Positions 6,821-12,567 of a stretch of DNA of 12,567 nucleotides are shown one piece after another. Location of the stretch: contig LDOQ01000084.1 of the NCBI GenBank assembly GCA_001887945.1, forward strand, positions 1 through 12,567, in the 5' to 3' direction. Below the pieces are notes generated by a model. That model was not told the DNA's origin. It was given only the letters and a program-made list of their open reading frames with translations, and ran no database searches. The DNA comes from Spraguea lophii. Lineage: Eukaryota; Microsporidia; Spragueidae. Position numbers and translations under genes: made by a program. How positions within the stretch are numbered: the stretch's first letter is position 1; every line of letters starts with the position of its first letter.

Positions 6821-8857
6821 TTAAAAACCTGTAGATTGCCCATAAGAAAATGTAAAACTAGTTGCTGTTTCTTTCTTTTCCATTTTTTCTTTATCTTCTA
6901 CATTCACCACTTTCTTTCTCTTATCAAATTCTTCAAGTTCTTTAAAAATAGAATTATCTATTATTTTTCTCGTTCTCAAATGTATTTTATTATATTCTTT
7001 CTCCAAATAAAAAACATTATTGCTATCCAAATAACCATTATATGCACTGGATTTTTCTTTTATCACTTTCAAATAATTTTTACATTTATTTTTATCATCG
7101 TCATTATCTTTACACAAATTTTTATTATTATTTATATTTTCTACATAATACATTCTATCTTTGCTTTTAGAGTAACATTTTAAATCTTTATTATTATGTT
7201 CATGTATTACTAACTTATCTTTCAAAAGATAATATTTTATATTATCATTAGCTACATATCCCAAATAATCTCTTATTTCATAATTATAAAAATAATAATC
7301 TTGTGGGTCAAGTACGTTTATACTTAGAAAATATCCTCCTCGATTTACTAGAAGTCTATTTTCATCGATAGTAAAACTGCAACTGCGCATTCTATAGCAT
7401 ATTTTATATGTTTTATCTAAAATAATTCCAAATATCCAATCCGATACAACTATAAAATGTTCATTATACCTAATGACCTTTGTTATTGTTGTTTTTTCAC
7501 TGGTGTAAAATGGTTCACAGTGTATTTGCTCATAACATTCCACTAACTTAGAAGTATCTATGCTCTTATATGAACGCAAGTCCTTTATCTTATTCATAAT
7601 ATAATTTTTATTTTTTGCTTCTATTTCTTCTTTAGAGGAAATAATTGTATTATCATCATTTTTATTATTAGAGCTTTCATTGTTATTTTTATCGTCATTA
7701 TTGTTATCTTCCATATAACTACTATCATTATCTTGATCGTTTGTCCGATTAAATTGTACGTTATAATATAGGCAATTATCGTCAGTATCTTTTCCATACT
7801 GGTCTATTTGTAATTTCATATCATTTTCTGTTCTACATTCTATTTTATATCCATTATATTTTGTAAAAATATAAAAAGTTCTTAAATCATGTGCACACAA
7901 TTCCAAAAACGTTGGTTTTTCATCTGTGATGATATTGATAACAAGAACAGGTATATTATTTTTATATACTTCTAATTTATCAGAGTATAAAAATATTATT
8001 TCTCCTATGCTATTTATTTTAAAATCTACAATTTTCTTATTATAAATTTTTACATCAAAAGGAAAATAAGAAGAGTTCTTTTTAAGATTAAATTCTTGGT
8101 TGTTGAAAAATGCTTTAAAACTTTTATCATTTTCCATTGTTCTAGCTTCATTATTTGTATCAGTAACTAATTCTCCTGTAATAAATTTATCATCCTCTTC
8201 ATCAACATTATTATCATTTTCTTTCTTTATTCTTTTATTTAATAATTCATCACAACCATCATTTTCTTCTATATCTGTTCTTTCTGAATTATTTTTGTCA
8301 TCATTTAAATCTTTTTCAATAATGTTTGTTTTATTATTCACCTTTGTATTCCTTCTTTTCCTTTTCGTCATTCGATATTTTCTTTTTTTTAAGTTTATAT
8401 TTTTTGTTTCTTCTTTCTTATATTCTTCCATTGTTCTTTGTTCTTTCTCTTCATTATAATCTAGCTGATAAATTTTTTTATTTGCTACAAGAAATATAGT
8501 ATCATTCTTTATATATAATCTGTTGATATAATCTTTGTACGGATTACACAATTTTATGATATTATTTTTACTTACAAACATAAAAATTCTAGAATCTCTG
8601 GAATAAATTACACCATCTCTATAAATTTCAAAAAATCTAGGCGCTACATAAGGATGGTTGCTTGTAAATGTAGAACGAGGTAAATGTGGATATTTTATAG
8701 TCGATGGTTTTTTTGGTTGAAAATTCATTTTTTTAAAATTAAATGGTAACGTGTTAATGAAGCCTATATTTATTCGAATGAATGGTGTTTTGTAATGATT
8801 TAAAGATGTGGTATGGATAGGAATATTATTTACAACAGAACGTTTGTTAGATGTCAT
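6821..8857 (-). CDS. Unrecognised Asn/Asp-rich protein, 678 residues
   Basis: I do not recognise this protein. Three ordered, beta-strand-rich blocks (about 70-135, 260-370 and 430-560) have short repeated strands such as RFFEIYRDGVIYSRDSRIFMF-like runs and IIFLYSDKLEVYKNN, suggesting a beta-propeller-like or WD-like fold. They are separated by charged, low-complexity inserts rich in Asn, Asp, Glu and Lys (about 136-250, 372-425 and 570-600). A basic cluster KKRKYRMTKRKRR (157-169) could be a nuclear localisation signal. There is no signal peptide or membrane helix. It ends SFTFSYGQSTGF. The reading frame stays open through the inserts and starts with an ATG directly abutted by CCC (8858-8860), so the gene is probably real and expressed. 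Spacing to CCT1 upstream is 213 bases. Low-complexity inserts of this kind are common in AT-rich microsporidia. A nuclear role is only a guess. Confidence 0.82.
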   Translation of the reverse strand: MTSNKRSVVNNIPIHTTSLNHYKTPFIRINIGFINTLPFNFKKMNFQPKKPSTIKYPHLPRSTFTSNHPYVAPRFFEIYRDGVIYSRDSRIFMFVSKNNIIKLCNPYKDYINRLYIKNDTIFLVANKKIYQLDYNEEKEQRTMEEYKKEETKNINLKKRKYRMTKRKRRNTKVNNKTNIIEKDLNDDKNNSERTDIEENDGCDELLNKRIKKENDNNVDEEDDKFITGELVTDTNNEARTMENDKSFKAFFNNQEFNLKKNSSYFPFDVKIYNKKIVDFKINSIGEIIFLYSDKLEVYKNNIPVLVINIITDEKPTFLELCAHDLRTFYIFTKYNGYKIECRTENDMKLQIDQYGKDTDDNCLYYNVQFNRTNDQDNDSSYMEDNNNDDKNNNESSNNKNDDNTIISSKEEIEAKNKNYIMNKIKDLRSYKSIDTSKLVECYEQIHCEPFYTSEKTTITKVIRYNEHFIVVSDWIFGIILDKTYKICYRMRSCSFTIDENRLLVNRGGYFLSINVLDPQDYYFYNYEIRDYLGYVANDNIKYYLLKDKLVIHEHNNKDLKCYSKSKDRMYYVENINNNKNLCKDNDDDKNKCKNYLKVIKEKSSAYNGYLDSNNVFYLEKEYNKIHLRTRKIIDNSIFKELEEFDKRKKVVNVEDKEKMEKKETATSFTFSYGQSTGF

Positions 8858-8860
8858 GGG
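8858..8860 (-). promoter_or_regulatory. CCC start-site motif of the Asn/Asp-rich gene
   Basis: On the minus strand the sequence reads CCAACCC immediately followed by ATG, which supports this start for an otherwise unrecognised gene. Confidence 0.65.
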
Positions 8861-8973
8861 TTGGTATGTTTTGTGATATTTAAAATATTATTAGTTAAAG
8901 AAATTTTAGTTTAAAAATTTTATTATATTTTAGAAGTCGGTTGTTTTGAAAATGTTTTCAACGGCAAGAATAT

Positions 8974-8981
8974 TTACGTAA
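8974..8981. promoter_or_regulatory. TTACGTAA palindrome upstream of the Asn/Asp-rich gene
   Basis: Exact copy of the 8-base palindrome found before MCM7, here about 117 bases upstream of the ATG. A second inverted repeat, TTGAAAA/TTTTCAA with a 2-base centre, lies close by at 8946-8961. Confidence 0.35.
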
Positions 8982-9063
8982 GATAAAAAATTCAAATATA
9001 TTTTTTTAAAAAAACGAAATACATTTATAGAAAATATATTTTGATTAATTTTTTATAATAAAT

Positions 9064-9069
9064 TTTATT
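9064..9069 (-). promoter_or_regulatory. Putative polyadenylation signal of CCT1
   Basis: On the minus strand the stop TAA is followed after one base by AATAAA. A signal this close to the stop would imply a very short 3' UTR, as is usual in microsporidia. Chance occurrence cannot be excluded. Confidence 0.35.
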
Positions 9070-9070
9070 T

Positions 9071-10687
9071 TTAACACTGTGGTCTTTCTTCTTTCTTTTC
9101 TTCTGGTACATAAATAATCTCATCAATTCTTAAGATAGATATTGCTGCTTCTACTGCTGATCTCAAAGCTTTTATTTTTACGAGTGATGGTTCTATTATC
9201 CCATTGGCTATATTATTTTGTATTTCACCGGTGTATAAATCTATTCCAAATAGATAATGATCCTTTTCCTTTTTCTTTTTTCCTTCTTGGTGATAAAATA
9301 ATAATTTAGATAATAATTCATTGGAATCCAAACCTGCATTTTGCATAAGAATTCTTGGTATTTCTAATAATGCTTCGCTGAAATAAAATACTACCACACC
9401 TTCTTTGGAGGATATAGTTGTAGATAATTCTTCAAGATGAATAGCTAATGAAGATTCAAATGCTCCACCTCCTGGTAATACTTTACCAGTTTCCATAACT
9501 CTTTTGATCACACATAATCCATCATGAACAGATCTATCCATTTCTTCAATAACTTGTTCATTTGGACCACGTAAAATAATGGAGGATAATTTCTTTTCAG
9601 ATGCATAAACTACAGTACATTCTGAATCTCCTATACTTTCAATAACAATGGAATCGGCATTTCCGATAGTGTTAATAACATCTTTACCTTCTAAATCCGA
9701 TAATGATGTGACAATTGGAATATCCAATCCTTTTGCCAAAGCTTTTAGTTCTGATGCATCTACTCTTTTGATTGCAATCATTCCAGCATCTACAAAAGGT
9801 TTAGCACAAATATCATCTATTCCTCTAGAACTTAAAACAACGGTAGCTCCAGATTTTATAATTTTATCTACTCTTTCTAAAGTTAACGTAGTTTCTTTCT
9901 TTCGTATCTCTTCCAATTTATCAGGATCTGATACTGTTACATTTACTCCAAGTGGAAGTCTTACTTTGTTCAGATCAAAATCTATGCATATAATTTTGGG
10001 CTTTTCTACTTTTTTAACCATTAAATTAGAAGGTAAAGCATTGATCGCATATCCATTTATTAAATTAGAATCTGCAATTGAACCACCTTGTTTCTTTAAA
10101 ATATTTATATTTTCTATTCTATAAATATTATTTCCATTAAAATCTACATCCTCGATATTCTTCACTGCATTATACAATATATCACCAAATAATTCCTTTT
10201 CAACGTTTATTACCTTTGAACTAATTGTAGTTTCTATTATACTTTTAATATTCTTACTATCTTGCTCCATTGTATTTTTTATAAAATTCAAAGCTTCCTT
10301 ATACACCATTTTATACCCATTTACTATAACAGATGGATGTAATCCTTGATTAATCAATTTTATTCCTTTTTCTATAAGAGATGCTGCCAAAAGAACAACT
10401 GTAGTAGTACCATCTCCCACCTCTATATCTTGTTGCATAGCTATTTCAGCTAATATTTTTGCGGCTGGATCTACAATATCCATTGTCTGTATAATTGTAG
10501 CACCATCATTGGTTATAAGAACTTCACCTGTAGAATCGATACACATTTTATCTAAACCTAAAGCACCAAAAGATGTCATAATACTATTCTTTACGGCAGA
10601 AATAGCTTTAAGATTATGATTACGTGCATCAGTATTAGTGAGCTTAGTAGACCCTGTAAATAAATTTTGTGTAGAAACATTTTGCAT
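9071..10687 (-). CDS. CCT1: T-complex protein 1 subunit alpha (CCT1), cytosolic chaperonin
   Basis: Alpha subunit of the eight-subunit TRiC/CCT ring that folds actin, tubulin and other cytosolic proteins with ATP. From the ATG at 10687 it has 538 residues, close to the family norm. The equatorial domain carries LGLDKM (43-48), NDGAT (60-64), GDGTT (91-95) and, after the apical domain, HDGLC (388-392) with the catalytic-position Asp389 and PGGGA (405-409). The apical region matches CCT1 in its CIDFDLNKVRLPLGV-like strand (234-248) and in SDPDKLEEIRKKE (253-265). The end SLVKIKALRSAVEAAISILRIDE (501-523) and SVHDGLCVIKRVMETGKVLPGGG point to alpha rather than other subunits. The frame stays open upstream to 10849, but those 54 codons are hydrophobic, unlike any CCT. 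CCC sits three bases before the ATG at 10687, so that start is chosen. A short Lys-rich insert (470-475) is seen. Confidence 0.94.
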   Translation of the reverse strand: MQNVSTQNLFTGSTKLTNTDARNHNLKAISAVKNSIMTSFGALGLDKMCIDSTGEVLITNDGATIIQTMDIVDPAAKILAEIAMQQDIEVGDGTTTVVLLAASLIEKGIKLINQGLHPSVIVNGYKMVYKEALNFIKNTMEQDSKNIKSIIETTISSKVINVEKELFGDILYNAVKNIEDVDFNGNNIYRIENINILKKQGGSIADSNLINGYAINALPSNLMVKKVEKPKIICIDFDLNKVRLPLGVNVTVSDPDKLEEIRKKETTLTLERVDKIIKSGATVVLSSRGIDDICAKPFVDAGMIAIKRVDASELKALAKGLDIPIVTSLSDLEGKDVINTIGNADSIVIESIGDSECTVVYASEKKLSSIILRGPNEQVIEEMDRSVHDGLCVIKRVMETGKVLPGGGAFESSLAIHLEELSTTISSKEGVVVFYFSEALLEIPRILMQNAGLDSNELLSKLLFYHQEGKKKKEKDHYLFGIDLYTGEIQNNIANGIIEPSLVKIKALRSAVEAAISILRIDEIIYVPEEKKEERPQC

Positions 10688-10690
10688 TGA

Positions 10691-10693
10691 GGG
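10691..10693 (-). promoter_or_regulatory. CCC start-site motif that fixes the CCT1 start
   Basis: On the minus strand TTTACCCTCA leads straight into ATG at 10687. Together with the usual CCT N-terminus this rejects the longer frame that begins at 10849. Confidence 0.7.
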
Positions 10694-11102
10694 TAAAAAA
10701 AGAATGAAATAAAAATATGAGAACAAATAATTATTTATGAAACCTTTAATTAATTGGCTATAATATAAATTATCTTTAGATTTATTAATTGTTAAATAAT
10801 AAGTTACTGAGTATATGTAACATTTTGATATAAAATTGTTAGACACCAAATATTATGAATATATTCATATAAATAATAAACATCGTATTATTAAGTTTTA
10901 ATAACAAAAAAAATATAATTACAAGTATCTATAAAATTTTATATTTTATTATATTTTAAAATAAATAATTTATAATCTTTAAGGACATTCAATTAAATAA
11001 TTGACTAATATTTTATTTTTAATATATTATAATAAAAATATTAAATAGAATGGACAGGGGTAAGTTGAGTTTATGAGAATTTATAGCATAACTTTAGTTA
11101 TA

Positions 11103-11415
11103 CCCTGTACAATAGTCTCGCTGTTAAATGAAAGGATGTTTAGGTGGTGTAATTGCAATCCCTGTATTGATTTGTGGTTCGGCCAATGCCATGCTAAAAA
11201 AGAAATTAGGAATTTTTAAAAGGGTTGGATGAGTTGAAACATGCGTTATACTCAAATTTTAATTCTTTTGAACATAAGGTAAGATGAGATTAATGCATAC
11301 CTGTGTAAAACTAATAGTACAAGTTTAAATATACTTCAGAAACCAAAGTTCATAAACCATGTTAAGTTGCAGATGCCAGGAAAGTCCTATACATAAAAGT
11401 TATGTTAAAAAAATA
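11103..11415 (+). repeat. Dispersed repeat, copy C
   Basis: A relative of copy B (3820-4137) over its full length. It carries TGTTTAGG (11138), TGTAATTGCAATC (11148), TGTATTGATTTGTGG (11163) and CGGCCAAT (11180). Also present are AACATAAGGTAAGATGAGATTAATGCAT (positions 11271-11298), AGTACAAGTTTAAATA (11316) and ACCAAAG (11342). The end is CATAAAAGTTATGTT plus an A-run. A purine-rich stretch AAATGAAAGGA lies directly before the TGTTTAG block. Alignment appears to extend a little further left, to about 11063 (GTTGAGT). No coding frame or terminal target duplication is seen. Confidence 0.75.
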
Positions 11416-11578
11416 AAATATTAAATGGAAAGTACACCATCTTAACAAATAAAAATTTTTATTTAAAATGTGGAATGCGCATAAATTGAAAATGATTAAG
11501 CTTAAAAATATTTTTTTTTCAAATGAAATGTGCATTATTTAATTGAAACATTTATAAATATAATATAAATATTATAAA

Positions 11579-11836
11579 TTAATTTAATGAATTTATAATA
11601 AAATCTAATCTATGATTTATATATAACAAAACTTTATATATTGTTGTTTTTACATAAAAATTATCTATTTTAAAAAATATTTCATCACCATTTTTATGTT
11701 TTATATAAATTTTAGAAGCTACTTTGGTAATGGATGTTTTATTGTGTAATATTTTTTTTAAACTGATAAAATCATTATGAAGAGTTATAAATTCTTTTTT
11801 CAAACATTGTGAATATGACTTTTGATATCTTGACAT
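11579..11836 (-). CDS. Small conserved-context orphan protein, 85 residues
   Basis: I do not recognise this protein. It is basic and soluble-looking: an N-terminal helix-prone part (about 1-32), then strands around VASKIYIKHKNGDEIFFKID (39-58) and a C-terminal helix-prone part (64-84). No signal peptide, membrane helix or metal-binding pattern is seen. Evidence that it is a gene: CCCTT directly abuts the ATG exactly as in the sugar transporter, and a TTACGTAA palindrome lies 51 bases upstream as in MCM7. It is the first gene inside the right inverted-repeat arm, mirroring thymidine kinase on the left. Alternative: a chance open frame in AT-rich DNA; the shared start signals make this less likely. 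Confidence 0.6.
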   Translation of the reverse strand: MSRYQKSYSQCLKKEFITLHNDFISLKKILHNKTSITKVASKIYIKHKNGDEIFFKIDNFYVKTTIYKVLLYINHRLDFIINSLN

Positions 11837-11838
11837 AA

Positions 11839-11841
11839 GGG
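11839..11841 (-). promoter_or_regulatory. CCC start-site motif of the 85-residue gene
   Basis: On the minus strand the sequence reads ATACCCTT followed by ATG. The last eight bases CCCTTATG are identical to those at the sugar transporter start. Confidence 0.6.
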
Positions 11842-11886
11842 TATTGGATTTTTATTTTGTTTTAGAGAATCCAACTTTTTTTTTAT

Positions 11887-11894
11887 TTACGTAA
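11887..11894. promoter_or_regulatory. TTACGTAA palindrome upstream of the 85-residue gene
   Basis: Third exact copy of the palindrome, 51 bases before the ATG, almost the same distance as at MCM7 (52 bases). Confidence 0.4.
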
Positions 11895-12149
11895 ACATTT
11901 GCCTGGATCTTTCATCTTGAAAAATACAAATAAAAATTATTTAATGTGATAATTAAATTCCGTATCTGTTATATTAGAATTCTTTGTATAGAAATTTTTC
12001 CAAAACAAAAAATATATATAGGAAAAAAGATGATATAAATATGTAGAGTATCAATGGAATCGTGTGGTCATGCCTTGTATTATTATTGTATAATATATAA
12101 ATTCTAATTTAATTATGTGTTAAAATCGATATATTAGACATATAAGCAT

Positions 12150-12329
12150 TATTATGATATGAAGTAGAATTAAACTCAATTAAAATTAACGTATGAATAT
12201 TAACAGATATTTTAATAAGATCTGTTATATTCTGAAATATTCTATATTACAATGTAAAATAATGTAAAATAATGTTAATATATAAATGTAAAATAGTAAT
12301 ATAATTTCATTTATAATTTTTAAAGAATC
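12150..12329. repeat. Identical non-coding core of the right inverted-repeat arm, with hairpin
   Basis: Matches 239-408 in reverse complement without a substitution. It has one additional 10-base unit around 12251-12270, where AATGTAAAAT occurs twice in tandem (once in the left arm). The hairpin arms are TAACAGAT at 12201-12208 and ATCTGTTA at 12220-12227. Confidence 0.8.
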
Positions 12330-12458
12330 AGGTTACATTAAACTAAAATAAATCAAAGAGGTTCTATAATTGAATTTTTATAGCAAATAAAATAGGAAAT
12401 TTATTATAAAGTTATTTAGAAATACTTTCAATAAGAAATAAGAACAATTAAATATAAA

Positions 12459-12566
12459 TTAGAGAGAATACACATTTTTATTTTTAAAAGACCTCAAAGG
12501 ACACGTAGGAGAATGATACTTACATTCATCTTTTATTGGACAATCTAATTCTTTAAAGAATTTCCT
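12459..12566 (-). CDS. C-terminal end of a Cys-rich (zinc-finger-like) protein, right copy, partial
   Basis: Minus-strand counterpart of 2-109. The 35 residues end at a TAA whose complement is 12459-12461, and the frame runs off the right window edge. The cysteine and histidine spacing C-x5-C-x2-H-x3-C is kept. Against the left copy there is one amino-acid change (Lys for Thr at residue 2) and three silent changes. Whether the missing N-terminal parts are equally alike cannot be seen here. Confidence 0.6.
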   Translation of the reverse strand, partial: RKFFKELDCPIKDECKYHSPTCPLRSFKNKNVYSL

Positions 12567-12567
12567 G

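Larger units (their letters stand above)
10688..11578. other. Intergenic region between CCT1 and the 85-residue gene
   Basis: 10688-11040 is AT-rich upstream sequence of CCT1 without a supported gene; the open frame continuing to 10849 is judged non-coding. 11103-11415 is dispersed repeat copy C. 11416-11578 is AT-rich 3' flank of the small gene. Confidence 0.6.
11837..12458. other. Intergenic spacer, right side
   Basis: 11837-11946 is the upstream region of the 85-residue gene, with its CCC and TTACGTAA sites. 11947-12458 is the non-coding part of the right inverted-repeat arm. No gene is supported here. Confidence 0.65.
11947..12566 (-). repeat. Right arm of a diverged inverted repeat
   Basis: Reverse complement of 2-610. 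It is about ten bases longer than the left arm because of a tandem duplication in the core. The match begins about 110 bases upstream of the 85-residue gene and runs to the window edge, where it is coding. The repeat probably continues beyond both edges. Confidence 0.9.

Noticed and set aside
6821..6860. The C-terminal -GF ending of the Asn/Asp-rich protein as a hint of an Rrn6/TAF1C-like Pol I factor
   Set aside because: A two-residue ending plus a guessed propeller is too little evidence; kept only as a thought for profile searches.
8946..8961. Inverted repeat TTGAAAA/TTTTCAA upstream of the Asn/Asp-rich gene
   Set aside because: Short and composed almost only of A and T, so expected by chance in DNA of this composition; noted only beside the TTACGTAA site.
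10688..10849. Upstream extension of the CCT1 open frame by 54 codons
   Set aside because: The extension is hydrophobic and unlike any CCT N-terminus; the CCC motif and family alignment place the start at 10687.
1..12567. Window as a foldback assembly artefact
   Set aside because: The two arms differ by silent substitutions and non-coding divergence, and are followed by different genes, so they are separate loci; linkage of the arms still needs long reads.

Overview
The window looks like a fragment of a microsporidian nuclear genome, most likely from a Nosema/Vairimorpha-like lineage. The reasons are its very high A+T content, compact intronless genes, and short forms of strictly eukaryotic proteins (an MCM7 replicative helicase subunit of 687 residues and a CCT chaperonin alpha subunit of 538 residues). 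A CCC motif also lies at or just upstream of five of the six complete start codons, which is a known microsporidian start-site signature. The lineage assignment is an inference; the eukaryotic nature of the genes is clear.

Layout from left to right. Positions 2-610 and 11947-12566 form a pair of diverged inverted repeats. Each arm begins, at the window edge, with the last 35 codons of the same Cys-rich protein reading inwards, followed by about 500 bases of non-coding DNA. Inside the left arm is a bacterial-type thymidine kinase (748-1344, +). Everything else that is complete is on the minus strand: a 12-helix sugar transporter (2157-3359), MCM7 (4244-6307), an unrecognised Asn/Asp-rich 678-residue protein (6821-8857), CCT1/TCP-1 alpha (9071-10687, start corrected from the open frame that runs to 10849) and an 85-residue orphan (11579-11836) just inside the right arm.

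Between genes there are three degenerate, same-orientation copies of a dispersed repeat (about 1861-2011, 3820-4137 and 11103-11415) that is less AT-rich than its surroundings and ends in AATAAA followed by an A-run. Next to the middle copy lies a broken antisense relic of a Ty3/gypsy-like retrotransposon integrase (about 3600-3800). The region upstream of MCM7 has a pair of direct repeats, and three minus-strand genes share an exact TTACGTAA palindrome within 120 bases of their starts.

The genes do not form a pathway. Transporter and thymidine kinase fit a parasite that takes sugars and nucleosides from its host; MCM7 and CCT1 are housekeeping. The most unusual signal is in the inverted repeats: a 170-base non-coding core is fully identical between arms (apart from a 10-base tandem duplication), more conserved than the adjoining coding tail, which differs at 4 of 108 positions. 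It contains an 8-bp stem hairpin. I did not find a clearly new defence or biosynthetic system.
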